64,000 nucleotides of DNA from Marinosulfonomonas sp. (GTDB lineage: Bacteria > Pseudomonadota > Alphaproteobacteria > Rhodobacterales > Rhodobacteraceae): NCBI GenBank assembly GCA_026984915.1, contig JALSRG010000124.1, forward strand, positions 1-64,000, written 5' to 3'. Below are positions 8,012 through 15,836 of this stretch, piece by piece; position 1 is the stretch's first letter, and each line of letters opens with the position of its first letter. The notes beneath the pieces were generated by a model, which saw only the letters and a program-made list of their open reading frames with translations, was not told the origin of the DNA and made no database searches. Made by a program: the position numbers and the translations under genes.

Positions 8012-8023
8012 GTCTACGCCCTA
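8009..8023 (+). repeat. Dispersed 15-mer TAGGTCTACGCCCTA, copy 1
   Basis: First of four copies in the window (others at 15727, 30430, 49992). It forms the whole junction between two convergent genes. Its first triplet, TAG, is the stop of the transporter gene. Its last triplet, CTA, is on the other strand the TAG stop of the lytic transglycosylase gene. Four-base ends TAGG/CCTA are complementary. No known element is recognised. Confidence 0.85.
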
Positions 8024-9964
8024 ACGCGCCGCCAGTTCTTTCAACAAATGCAGCGGCTGGGGTTTGCCGCTGAGGCGGGCCCGGTATACCGGCAGCGATT
8101 CAGCAACCCGCATCACATAATTGCGGGTTTCCCGGAACGGGATATGCTCGATCCAGTCCACCATATCGACCCGGCCGCCGCGCGGATCGCCCAGGACTTT
8201 CATCCATTCACGGGCCCGGGAGGGACCGGCATTGTAACCCGCAGCCACCAGCAGGGGCGATTTGCCGAATTCCTTTTGCAACCCGGCCAGATAAGCGCTG
8301 CCCAGCGCGGCATTGTAGCGCCAGTCTTTCAGCAGGCGGTCCAGATCAAACTTCAGCCCCAGATCCTCGCTGACACGTTTCGCGGTGCGCGGCATCAGTT
8401 GCATCAGGCCACGGGCGCCCACCTGGCTGACAACCTCCGGGTTGAATTCGCTTTCGCGGCGGGCGATCGACAGGGCCAGTTCCGGGGATATGGGCAAATC
8501 CTCGGCGGCCAGCGGATGCAGCGGATAATAGGCGCGCGGAAGAACAATGCCGCGCCTGGCGGCGTTCTTGGCAATCATCAACGCACTGTGCGGGTCGCCC
8601 ATGGCCTGCGCCAGATCCGCAAGCTGGCCCAGTTCGGTCGGGTTGAGTTCACTGGCCAGATGCACCAGAAACCGCGTGGCCAGACGTTGCTGGCCGGCCT
8701 CGCGCAACAACAGGCCGGCCCGCAGCACATGCGATGTCATGAAAGGCGCCTGACGCCAGTCGGGAAAGGCCTCCTGCCCGGTCAGGGCCGGATCCATCGG
8801 CAAGCCTGCGCGCTCGGCAGCCAACTGTCCGTAAAAACTGGTCTGGTAGCGGGCGCCAAACGCATAGGCCGCGCGGGCCTTGTCTGCCAGCCCCTCTGCC
8901 TCATAGGCGCGGCCCTGCCAATATCCGGCACGGCCCAGGCTGATCGGGCTTCTGACAGCGGCGCGAAACGCCTGAAAATGTGCCAGCGCGCGTTTCGGAT
9001 CCTTGAGATAGCGCAGGGCAATATAGCCGGAAAGCCACTCAAGATCGGCAAAGTTGCTGCCCTCGGACAATTGATGGGTCGAGGCAACACGATAGGCCAG
9101 TTTTCCGTTTCCGGCGCGCATGAGTGCCCGCGCAAGCTGGCGGCGGCCATTGGCCCATTTCGCCGGCTCCCCCAGTGTGGCCGCCGTTGCGCTGCGTTCC
9201 AGGATCAGGCGGGCGGCGTCCAGATCGCGCCCCTTGCGAAACCGCCAGCGAAACCGCTCATAGGCCAGACCCGGATCATTTAGCAGGCGCACCGGAATGG
9301 CCTTGATCAGATCGTCCACGCCTTTTGCGTTTTTCCGCAGGCCGATGCGCGCTTCGGCCAGGGCGGCCCAGTCTTTGCCAACCAGGGGTTCCATGGCCCG
9401 GGCCTCGTCTGTGAGCCCACGCCACAGCAGCATATCCAGCCGGGCCAGATGGTGCGGTTTCAGCAGCTTGCCCCAGGCGGCAAGAAAGGCCGCACGCTCT
9501 TCTGATTTCAGCGACATGCTGCGCCAGGTGCGCACGATCTCGACCTCGGCATCGCCGCGTTCCCCCACGGCCAGATATGCCTTTGCCAGCGCCAGTGTGC
9601 CGCGCCCGGTCCTGGGTGATTGCGGGGCGAAATAGCTGATGACCGCTCTGGGCGGGGCATTATCCGGAATTGCCGATTCGCCGCGTTTGCGCAACAGTGG
9701 CAATCCCGGCCAGTCCCAGTTGTGCTCCAGAAAACGGCGGTAGTCGTCCCATGTCCCTTCGCCAGCGCGCAGGCGGTGCCATTCTACCAGATCCTGCGCC
9801 AGGGTGCCGGCCTTTTGCCCCAGCGCCTGCGCCTGATCCCAGTCTTTGGCCTCGATTGCCCCAAAGACACCGGTCAGGGCGCGGGCGTCCTTGCCGGCGT
9901 GAACCGTCGCAGGGCTGACCAAAAGCGACAGAGCCAGCAAAAGAGTGGCGACAGCACGCGTCAA
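8021..9964 (-). CDS. Soluble lytic murein transglycosylase
   Basis: 647 residues, the size of Slt70-type enzymes that cleave peptidoglycan to 1,6-anhydromuropeptides in the periplasm. A signal peptide is evident ([23 protein letters not shown]). A long alpha-helical superhelix with TPR-like repeats follows. The C-terminal catalytic domain has [20 protein letters not shown] with the catalytic Glu, then [13 protein letters not shown] and [15 protein letters not shown], the standard SLT motifs. The only in-frame start giving an intact signal peptide is TTG at 9964, preceded by GAGGAT at good spacing. The stop codon lies inside the dispersed 15-mer. It is divergent from dapA with 161 bp between starts. 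Confidence 0.92.
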   Translation of the reverse strand: MTRAVATLLLALSLLVSPATVHAGKDARALTGVFGAIEAKDWDQAQALGQKAGTLAQDLVEWHRLRAGEGTWDDYRRFLEHNWDWPGLPLLRKRGESAIPDNAPPRAVISYFAPQSPRTGRGTLALAKAYLAVGERGDAEVEIVRTWRSMSLKSEERAAFLAAWGKLLKPHHLARLDMLLWRGLTDEARAMEPLVGKDWAALAEARIGLRKNAKGVDDLIKAIPVRLLNDPGLAYERFRWRFRKGRDLDAARLILERSATAATLGEPAKWANGRRQLARALMRAGNGKLAYRVASTHQLSEGSNFADLEWLSGYIALRYLKDPKRALAHFQAFRAAVRSPISLGRAGYWQGRAYEAEGLADKARAAYAFGARYQTSFYGQLAAERAGLPMDPALTGQEAFPDWRQAPFMTSHVLRAGLLLREAGQQRLATRFLVHLASELNPTELGQLADLAQAMGDPHSALMIAKNAARRGIVLPRAYYPLHPLAAEDLPISPELALSIARRESEFNPEVVSQVGARGLMQLMPRTAKRVSEDLGLKFDLDRLLKDWRYNAALGSAYLAGLQKEFGKSPLLVAAGYNAGPSRAREWMKVLGDPRGGRVDMVDWIEHIPFRETRNYVMRVAESLPVYRARLSGKPQPLHLLKELAAR

Positions 9965-10085
9965 ATCGGGAATCCTCTGTGATCTGGGGTGTTCTTGTCA
10001 AAGTTAAGCAACAACTCCCAAAGCATCAACTCACAAACTTGGCAAGCAAGCAACAAGCCGCTAGTTTCCGGCGCGACAGTACCCG

Positions 10086-10098
10086 GTGCGAGTCGCAC
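10086..10098. promoter_or_regulatory. Palindrome in the dapA leader
   Basis: GTGCGA-G-TCGCAC, perfect 6-bp arms around one base, lies 28 bp upstream of the dapA ATG and in front of the AAGGAG ribosome site. Its outer context also pairs loosely (ACAGT ... ACTGT). It is in the right place for an operator or leader structure of dapA. No binding protein can be named from sequence. Confidence 0.3.
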
Positions 10099-10125
10099 TG
10101 TAACATCAATCAAAGGAGACGTGTC

Positions 10126-11001
10126 ATGTTCAAAGGGTCTTTCCCTGCACTGGTCACGCCGTTCAAGAACGGTGCGCTGGATGTTGACGCGCTCAAACAT
10201 CTGGTCGAGTGGCAAATCGAACAGGGGTCCAATGGTCTGGTCCCGATGGGCACAACCGGCGAAAGCCCCACGGTGACCCACGAGGAACACGAGGAAACCA
10301 TCGAAATCGTGGTTAAGGCCGCTGCGGGGCGTATCCCCGTGATTGCCGGTGCCGGATCAAACAACACGGCAGAATCCGCCCGCTACATTGCCTTTGCCGA
10401 AAAGGTGGGGGCCGATGCCGCACTGGTGGTGACGCCTTATTATAACAAGCCGACACAGGCCGGCATGATTGCCCATTTCACCACCCTGCATGACAACTCC
10501 AACCTGCCGATCATCATCTACAATATTCCCGGTCGCTCGGCCGTGGACATGACGCCTGAAACCATGGGGGAACTGGCCAGACTGCCCCGCATCATCGGGG
10601 TCAAGGACGCCACCGGCGATCTGGCGCGTGTCTGTATGCAGCGAATGACCTGCGGTAAGGATTTCATCCAGATTTCCGGCGAGGACGCCACCGCCCACGG
10701 CTTTAATGCCCAAGGCGGGGTTGGCTGCATCTCGGCCACTGCCAATGTCGCGCCGGCGCTGTGTGCCGCATTGCAAGCCGCCACGCTGGCCGGTGATTTT
10801 GCCAAAGCACTGGAAATTCAGGACCGCCTGATGCCGCTGCACAAGGCGATCTTCACCGAACCCGGTCTGGTGGGCGCGAAATACGGGCTGTCAAAACTGG
10901 GGCTGTGTTCCGAGGAGGTGCGCTCGCCTCTGGTGCCGCTGACCGATGCCACCAAGGCGCTGATGGATGATGCCATGCATCACGCGGGGCTGCTGAGCTA
11001 G
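10126..11001 (+). CDS. dapA: 4-hydroxy-tetrahydrodipicolinate synthase
   Basis: 291 residues, the normal DapA length. DapA condenses pyruvate with aspartate semialdehyde, the first committed step to lysine and diaminopimelate. Key residues are present: the threonine pair in PMGTTGES (T43/T44), the catalytic Tyr in [10 protein letters not shown], and the Schiff-base Lys in [14 protein letters not shown] (about residue 160), followed by [12 protein letters not shown]. The ATG at 10126 sits behind AAGGAG. The upstream in-frame extension to 9979 has no family similarity and covers the promoter region. smpB follows 3 nt after the stop, an operon arrangement. The DAP product links it to the cell-wall genes nearby. 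Confidence 0.97.
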   Translation: MFKGSFPALVTPFKNGALDVDALKHLVEWQIEQGSNGLVPMGTTGESPTVTHEEHEETIEIVVKAAAGRIPVIAGAGSNNTAESARYIAFAEKVGADAALVVTPYYNKPTQAGMIAHFTTLHDNSNLPIIIYNIPGRSAVDMTPETMGELARLPRIIGVKDATGDLARVCMQRMTCGKDFIQISGEDATAHGFNAQGGVGCISATANVAPALCAALQAATLAGDFAKALEIQDRLMPLHKAIFTEPGLVGAKYGLSKLGLCSEEVRSPLVPLTDATKALMDDAMHHAGLLS

Positions 11002-11004
11002 GCC

Positions 11005-11487
11005 ATGGCAAAAAAGAAAACGCCTGAGGAAAAGAACTACAAGGTCATCGCCGAAAACCGCCGCGCGCGGTATGATTACGCGATCGAGGACGATATCGAA
11101 TGCGGCATCGTGCTGACCGGCAGCGAGGTCAAATCCCTTCGGCAGGGCGGGGCGAATATAGCGGACAGCTATGCCAATGTCGAAGATGGTGAACTATGGC
11201 TGATCAACGGTTATATCGCCCCATACGCCCAGGCAAAAACCTGGGGGCACGAAGAGCGGCGAAAACGCAAGTTGCTGGTAAAAAAGAAGGAACTGAGCAA
11301 GCTTTGGCAGGCCACATCGCGCCAGGGCATGACACTCGTGCCGCTGGTGATGTATTTTAACCACAAAGGCCGGGTAAAGCTGAAAATCGGCACCGCGAAA
11401 GGCAAGAAAAACGTGGATAAACGTGCCACCGAGGCCAAGCGTGACTGGAGCCGGCAAAAGGCCCGATTGCTGCGTCACAACGGCTAG
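11005..11487 (+). CDS. smpB: SsrA-binding protein SmpB
   Basis: 160 residues, the usual SmpB size. The N-terminus has [35 protein letters not shown], a near-universal SmpB block. It is followed by [15 protein letters not shown] and by the basic C-terminal tail [16 protein letters not shown], which enters the ribosomal A-site and decoding channel. SmpB binds tmRNA and delivers it to stalled ribosomes for trans-translation. It is transcribed directly after dapA with 3 nt between the genes, a neighbour pair common in alphaproteobacteria. The tmRNA gene itself is not visible in this window. Confidence 0.97.
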   Translation: MAKKKTPEEKNYKVIAENRRARYDYAIEDDIECGIVLTGSEVKSLRQGGANIADSYANVEDGELWLINGYIAPYAQAKTWGHEERRKRKLLVKKKELSKLWQATSRQGMTLVPLVMYFNHKGRVKLKIGTAKGKKNVDKRATEAKRDWSRQKARLLRHNG

Positions 11488-11524
11488 ATATAGTATAGTT
11501 AACGCGGCGGAAACCTACATAAAG

Positions 11525-11552
11525 TTGAAAAATGGCTGTTTTACGCTAGACT
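11525..11552 (+). promoter_or_regulatory. Putative sigma-70 promoter
   Basis: TTGAAA (11525-11530), a 16-bp spacer and TAGACT (11547-11552) lie 75 bp upstream of the small Gly-rich protein gene, in the 139-bp gap after smpB. The fit is moderate; this is read by eye only. Confidence 0.3.
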
Positions 11553-11626
11553 GGCAACAGTTTGGGTGGCGTGGGTCATGCCCGGGCTGACTGTACGTAA
11601 AGGACCCGTTCAGGAAGGACGCGTAA

Positions 11627-11923
11627 ATGGAACAGCTTATTATAAGTCTGGTTTCAGGGGCTGTTGGCGGCAATGTCGTTGGTGGTTTGCTGAAGAATCT
11701 CAATCTTGGGTTTCTGGGAAATTCCCTTGCCGGGATCGTCGGAGGTGGCCTCGGGGGTAAAATTCTGGGAATGATGGGCGCCGGCGGAATGGCGCAAGCC
11801 GCAGGCGATATGGCCGGCAGCATGGATATGGGGTCCATTATCGGCCAGGTTGCAGGCGGCGGCGTCGGCGGCGGTGTTTTGATGGCCATTATCGGTGTCG
11901 TCAAGAAAATGATGGCCAAATAG
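11627..11923 (+). CDS. Small glycine-rich (glycine-zipper-like) membrane-associated protein
   Basis: 98 residues, about one third glycine, with no charged cluster except the C-terminal KKMMAK. GxxxG-type spacing recurs in SGAVGGNVVGG, GIVGGGLGGKILGMMGAGG and GQVAGGGVGGGVLMAIIGVV, so it could form packed membrane helices or an oligomer. There is no cleavable signal peptide. A strong GGAAGGA site precedes the ATG, a plausible promoter lies upstream and a convincing terminator follows at 11935, so it looks like a genuine one-gene transcription unit. I do not recognise a named family; glycine-zipper proteins and GlsB/YeaQ-like proteins are distant possibilities. Confidence 0.65.
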   Translation: MEQLIISLVSGAVGGNVVGGLLKNLNLGFLGNSLAGIVGGGLGGKILGMMGAGGMAQAAGDMAGSMDMGSIIGQVAGGGVGGGVLMAIIGVVKKMMAK

Positions 11924-11934
11924 GCAAATTTCCG

Positions 11935-11966
11935 GGGCCGTCAGGTGCTGGCGGCCCTTCCTTCTT
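11935..11966 (+). terminator. Rho-independent terminator after the Gly-rich gene
   Basis: GGGCCGTCAG (11935-11944), a GTG loop and CTGGCGGCCC (11948-11957) form a 10-bp stem with one G-T wobble, followed by TTCCTTCTT. It begins 12 nt after the stop of the small protein gene. Confidence 0.7.
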
Positions 11967-12029
11967 GCCAGACGGCGCCCCTCTCGCTAGGCAGTTCGTG
12001 TTGAACTGTGACACGGCGAAAGGGCTGTT

Positions 12030-12887
12030 ATGGCGGAGAGCGATCCCAAAACCCTGGTTTCGACCCAATGGCTGGCAGACCATCTGAAAAGCCCCGATTT
12101 GCGGCTGCTGGATGCGTCCTGGTACCTGCCGGAAATGGGGCGCGATGCGCGGGCCGAATATGAGGCCACGCATATTCCCGGCGCACGGTTTTTCGATATT
12201 GATGAAATTGCCGATCTGCGTTCGCAATTGCCGCATATGGTGCCGCCGGTGGAAAAGTTCATGTCGCGGATGCGCGCCATGGGTATTGGTGATGGTCATC
12301 AGGTTGTGGTCTATGATGGCGCCGGGCTGCTCTCGGCGGCGCGGGTCTGGTGGCTGTTTCGGCTGATGGGCAAGTTTGATATTGCGGTGCTGGACGGCGG
12401 GCTGCCCAAATGGCTGGCCGAGGGGCGCCCGGTCGAGGACCTCCCCCCGGTGATCCGTGACAGGCACATGACGGTGCAGCGTCAGGCGCAGATGATCAAG
12501 GATGTGACCCAGGTGGCTGCCGCATCAAAGCTGAAAGACCATGAGATTGTCGATGCCCGCTCGGCAGGGCGGTTTCGCGGGGAGGAACCCGAACCACGCG
12601 AGGGCCTGCGCAGCGGTCATATCCCGAACTCGAAAAACCTCCACTATCAGGATTTGCTGAAAAAGGATGGCACGATGAAATCCGTGGCGGAACTGGAAAA
12701 GCTGTTTCAGAACGCGGATGTTGACCTGAGCAAACCCGTTATCACCACCTGTGGGTCAGGGGTGACGGCCTGCATTCTGGACCTGGCGCTGGAGCGGATC
12801 GGCCACAAGGCCCATGCCGTATATGACGGGTCCTGGTCCGAATGGGGCATGTACAATGATCTGAAAGTCGCAACCGGAGAAGCCTGA
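12030..12887 (+). CDS. sseA: 3-mercaptopyruvate sulfurtransferase
   Basis: 285 residues with two tandem rhodanese domains. The first contains VSTQWLADHLKSPDLRLLDASWYLP and YDGAGLLSAARVWW, and is non-catalytic. The second ends with CGSGVTAC (about residue 240), the active-site loop typical of mercaptopyruvate sulfurtransferase rather than thiosulfate sulfurtransferase (CRxGxT). It moves sulfane sulfur from 3-mercaptopyruvate to acceptors such as cyanide or thioredoxin. The gene overlaps the next aminotransferase gene by one base (TGATG). The pairing is sensible, since transamination of cysteine gives mercaptopyruvate, though that link is inference. A GAAAGGG ribosome site precedes the ATG. Confidence 0.92.
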   Translation: MAESDPKTLVSTQWLADHLKSPDLRLLDASWYLPEMGRDARAEYEATHIPGARFFDIDEIADLRSQLPHMVPPVEKFMSRMRAMGIGDGHQVVVYDGAGLLSAARVWWLFRLMGKFDIAVLDGGLPKWLAEGRPVEDLPPVIRDRHMTVQRQAQMIKDVTQVAAASKLKDHEIVDARSAGRFRGEEPEPREGLRSGHIPNSKNLHYQDLLKKDGTMKSVAELEKLFQNADVDLSKPVITTCGSGVTACILDLALERIGHKAHAVYDGSWSEWGMYNDLKVATGEA

Positions 12888-14071
12888 TGCTGACAAATCT
12901 GAAACCGCAGCCCGCCGACAAGATCCTGCAACTGATGCAGATGTTTCGCGAGGATCCACGCACTGACAAGATTGATCTGGGTGTGGGTATTTACAAGGAT
13001 GCCACTGGCAACACCCCGGTGATGCGCGCCATAAAGGCGGCAGAAAAGCAATTGTGGGAAACCGAAACCACCAAGAAATACACCGCCCTCGCCGGGGATC
13101 CGGCCTATGGCGATGCGATGGTTGATCTGGTGCTTGGGGGTGCGGTTGCGCGCGATCGCGTGGCGGCGGCGGCCACGCCGGGGGGCACCGGCGCGATCCG
13201 TCAGGCGGTGGAGCTGATCCGGATGGCCAGCCCGGATGCCACCATCTGGATTTCCGCGCCAACCTGGCCGAACCATCCGTCGATCATCAGATATGTCGGC
13301 ATGAAGATGGCCGAATACCGCTATTTTGATGATGCCACCCGTGGCGTGGATTTCGACGGCATGATGGCCGATCTGGCTGGTGTCAAAGCCGGTGACGTGG
13401 TGCTGTTGCACGGCTGTTGCCACAACCCGACCGGCGCCAACCTGAACATGTCGCAATGGGCCGAGGTGGTGGAATCCTTGCAAAAAACCGGCGCGGTGCC
13501 GTTTATCGACATCGCCTATCAGGGCTTTGGCGATGGGCTGGAGGTTGACGCCGAAGCCGTGCGGCTGGTGGCATCCAGTATGCCGGAAACCCTGATTGCC
13601 GCCAGTTGCTCGAAAAACTTCGGCATCTACCGCGAACGCACCGGCATTCTGATGGCGGTTTCCGAAACCGCCTCGGGGCAGCCGCTGACACAGGGCACGC
13701 TGGCATTCCTGAACCGTCAGAACTATTCCTTTCCGCCCGATCATGGCGCGCGTCTGGTGACGATGATCCTGAATGATGATGCCCTGCGTACCGACTGGCA
13801 GGCCGAACTGGAGGATGTGCGCCAGGGCATGCTGAAGCTGCGCACCCAGCTTGCGGCAGAACTGCAACGTCTGTCCGGGTCGGACCGCTTCGGTTTTCTG
13901 GCTCAGCACCGTGGCATGTTCTCGCGACTTGGGGCAACGCCCGAACAGGTGGAGCGCCTGCGGGCCGAGCACGGCATCTATATGATCGGTGACAGCCGCA
14001 TGAACATCGCCGGCCTGAACGAGGCCACGATCCCGATCTTGGCCAAGGCGATTATTGATACGGGCATATAA
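12887..14071 (+). CDS. Aromatic/aspartate aminotransferase (class I, TyrB/AspC type)
   Basis: 394 residues, matching AspC/TyrB enzymes. The family N-terminus KPQPADKILQLMQMFREDPRTDKIDLGVGIYKD is followed by GGTGAIRQAVELI, LLHGCCHNPTGANL (substrate/PLP contact) and SCSKNFGIYRERTG, with the Schiff-base Lys at about residue 243. The N-terminal block distinguishes this aspartate/aromatic subgroup from other class I enzymes. It transfers the amino group between aspartate or aromatic amino acids and 2-oxoglutarate in the cytoplasm. The ATG overlaps the sseA stop, so the two are co-translated. The gene ends 23 bp before the convergent LysR gene. Substrate preference cannot be set by sight. Confidence 0.9.
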   Translation: MLTNLKPQPADKILQLMQMFREDPRTDKIDLGVGIYKDATGNTPVMRAIKAAEKQLWETETTKKYTALAGDPAYGDAMVDLVLGGAVARDRVAAAATPGGTGAIRQAVELIRMASPDATIWISAPTWPNHPSIIRYVGMKMAEYRYFDDATRGVDFDGMMADLAGVKAGDVVLLHGCCHNPTGANLNMSQWAEVVESLQKTGAVPFIDIAYQGFGDGLEVDAEAVRLVASSMPETLIAASCSKNFGIYRERTGILMAVSETASGQPLTQGTLAFLNRQNYSFPPDHGARLVTMILNDDALRTDWQAELEDVRQGMLKLRTQLAAELQRLSGSDRFGFLAQHRGMFSRLGATPEQVERLRAEHGIYMIGDSRMNIAGLNEATIPILAKAIIDTGI

Positions 14072-14094
14072 CCCGCCAATACCGGTTCACGTTT

Positions 14095-14997
14095 TCAACT
14101 GCCCGCCGCCCCGAAATGGGCTGTCAAAAAGGTGATAAAGCTTCTCAGTTTCGGCGTGATCGCCCTGGTCGGGGAATACAGAACACTCGTGGGCAATGCT
14201 TGAGGCGGATATGCCTCAAGCACCCTGACCAGACGACCGGCTTTCAGGTCGGGCGACAGCAGCGTTTCGGCTTGCAGCACGATCCCCGCACCACCCAGCG
14301 CCGCCTCGCGAAGCGCATGGCCGTCATTCGCGGCCATCGGGCCGGTCACCTGAACCGCGATCACATCATCGCCGGATTCCGGGTTTGTAAAAAACCATGT
14401 GTCAAATTCAAATCCCGGCCGAAACCCGAAACAGGCATGTGAGGCAAGATCCTCGGGATGGGTCGGCACTCCCTTTTGCGCAAGGTATTCGGGGGATGCG
14501 CAGGCAACCAGCCGGTAAGGCGCAAGCGAACGCGCAATCAGGCCGCTGTCGGGCAAACTGCCCGTCCGGATGACCAGATCATAGCCTTCGTCCAGCAAAT
14601 CAAAGACACGGTTGTTCAGCGTCATTTCCACCCGCACCTCTGGGTTGGCGGCAAAGTATTCGGGCAAGACAGGCGCAAGGCAGGCTGCGCCAAAAATGAC
14701 CGGCGCCCCGATCCTGAGGACCCCCCGCGGGATTGATCGCATCTGGGCAACGCTTGCGTCGGCGGCCTCCAGCTCTGCCAGTATCTCTTTTGCTCTTTCG
14801 TAATAGATACGCCCCGCCTCGGTCAGGGAATGGCGGCGGGTCGTCCGGTTCAGAAGCTGGGTTCCCAGGCTATCCTCAAGCGCGCGCACATGGCGCCCGA
14901 CCATCGGTGCGGTCATGCCGAATTGTTCGGCAACGGCTGCAAATGATCCGGCCTCCACTGTTTTGACGAAAACCTCGATGCTTTTCAACCTGTCCAT
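14095..14997 (-). CDS. LysR-family transcriptional regulator
   Basis: 300 residues. The N-terminal winged helix-turn-helix reads LKSIEVFVKTVEAGSFAAVAEQF then GMTAPMVGRHVRALEDSLGTQLLNRTTRRHSLTEAG. The effector-binding domain starts at about residue 90 (GVLRIGAPVIFGAACLAPVLPEYF). The RTTRR...LTEAG form with VRTGSLPDSGLIAR is typical of the large CrgA-like subgroup. It is divergent from the NADP-binding reductase gene, with 99 bp between starts, the classic layout in which a LysR regulator controls its neighbour. The effector is unknown. Confidence 0.9.
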   Translation of the reverse strand: MDRLKSIEVFVKTVEAGSFAAVAEQFGMTAPMVGRHVRALEDSLGTQLLNRTTRRHSLTEAGRIYYERAKEILAELEAADASVAQMRSIPRGVLRIGAPVIFGAACLAPVLPEYFAANPEVRVEMTLNNRVFDLLDEGYDLVIRTGSLPDSGLIARSLAPYRLVACASPEYLAQKGVPTHPEDLASHACFGFRPGFEFDTWFFTNPESGDDVIAVQVTGPMAANDGHALREAALGGAGIVLQAETLLSPDLKAGRLVRVLEAYPPQALPTSVLYSPTRAITPKLRSFITFLTAHFGAAGS

Positions 14998-15096
14998 TCG
15001 ATACTCCTGATACCTGGTCTATGTCAAAACGAGGCATTTATCGCAACAAAAGATTGAATGAAAAAGGGGCAGGATTTGAACAATGGAGAAACAATC

Positions 15097-15729
15097 ATGA
15101 ATATTGCAATCATCGGCCCCGGCAACATGGGCCTTGGTCTCGCGCGCCTGTTCGCGGCCAAAGGTCAAACTGTTGCGCTTGCGCACAAGGATGTCGAGGT
15201 GGCTGAACGACTGGCTGCTGAAATCGGCCGCAACGTGCAGGGCAAAACTATCGCCGATGCGGCCTCAGACGCCAGCATCGTGATCCTTGCAACCCCGTAT
15301 GATTCAGCCGTAGCCGTGCTCAAAGAGGCGGGCGATATGAGCGGAAAAATTCTGGTGGACATTTCCAACCCGATCACACCCGATTTCATGGCTTTGACCA
15401 TCGGCCACACCACCTCGGCCGCCGAGGAAATCGCCAAACTTGCCCCCGGCGCGCATATTGTGAAGGCTTTTAATACGGTATTCTGGCAGGCGCTGCCGTT
15501 CGAGGTGCGGCAGGGAAATCCGGCGGTTCAGGTTCTGCTTGCCGGGGATGATGCGGCTGCCAAGAAAACGGTGGCCGACATGGTCACGGACCTTGAATTC
15601 GAAGCGATTGACGCCGGCCCGCTCACGAATGCGCGTTTTATCGAACCGGTTGGCGAGATGAACATCCACTTTGGCTATGCGCTTGGATGGGGGACGGCGA
15701 TCTCTCCGGCCTGGGTGCGCTTGGCATAG
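15097..15729 (+). CDS. NADPH-dependent F420-reductase-like (NAD(P)-binding) protein
   Basis: 210 residues. The N-terminal Rossmann motif IAIIGPGNMGLGLARLFAAKGQTVALAHKD is followed by VILATPYDSAVAVLKEAG, VDISNPITPDFM and VKAFNTVFWQALP, the signature of the F420H2:NADP oxidoreductase-like/COG2085 group. Most bacterial members do not use F420 and their substrates are unknown. The ATG at 15097 is chosen because it follows GGAGAA and begins the Rossmann fold; the upstream in-frame ATG adds 13 unrelated residues. It is divergently paired with the LysR gene. Its TAG stop is the first triplet of dispersed 15-mer copy 2, so the extreme C-terminus (AWVRLA) may have been shaped by that element. Confidence 0.8.
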   Translation: MNIAIIGPGNMGLGLARLFAAKGQTVALAHKDVEVAERLAAEIGRNVQGKTIADAASDASIVILATPYDSAVAVLKEAGDMSGKILVDISNPITPDFMALTIGHTTSAAEEIAKLAPGAHIVKAFNTVFWQALPFEVRQGNPAVQVLLAGDDAAAKKTVADMVTDLEFEAIDAGPLTNARFIEPVGEMNIHFGYALGWGTAISPAWVRLA

Positions 15730-15741
15730 GTCTACGCCCTA
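15727..15741 (+). repeat. Dispersed 15-mer TAGGTCTACGCCCTA, copy 2
   Basis: Identical to copies 1 and 3 over 15 bases and in the same orientation. The first triplet is the stop codon of the reductase gene. The flanks differ from those of the other copies, so conservation ends sharply at the 15-mer. Two terminator-like hairpins follow at 15755 and 15780. Confidence 0.85.
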
Positions 15742-15754
15742 GTAAAAAGCAGCA

Positions 15755-15770
15755 GGCGCTTTGAAGCGCC
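15755..15770. terminator. Short hairpin in a convergent intergenic region
   Basis: GGCGCTT-TG-AAGCGCC, perfect 7-bp arms, lies after the reductase gene and beyond the amtB end. The T-tract is weak. It may act with the following hairpin as a bidirectional terminator. Confidence 0.4.
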
Positions 15771-15779
15771 CACAACCCG

Positions 15780-15809
15780 AAAGCCGGCGAGGTTTCCCCC
15801 GCCGGCTTT
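15780..15809. terminator. Bidirectional terminator between reductase gene and amtB
   Basis: AAAGCCGGCG (15780-15789) and CGCCGGCTTT (15800-15809) pair perfectly over 10 bp around a 10-nt loop. The A/T ends of the stem give a short U-run on either strand. It lies 27 bp beyond the amtB stop and 51 bp after the reductase stop, so it can serve both convergent genes. Confidence 0.7.
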
Positions 15810-15836
15810 GCATGCTTGTACGCTCTCGCGTTGCGC

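Noticed and set aside
8048-9283. A 411-codon plus-strand frame opposite the lytic transglycosylase gene
   Set aside because: Antisense to a gene with clear catalytic motifs, with no recognisable domain or ribosome site.
12707-13972. A 421-codon minus-strand frame opposite the aminotransferase gene
   Set aside because: Shadow of the plus-strand PLP enzyme; composition rich in His/Gln/Arg and no domain seen.
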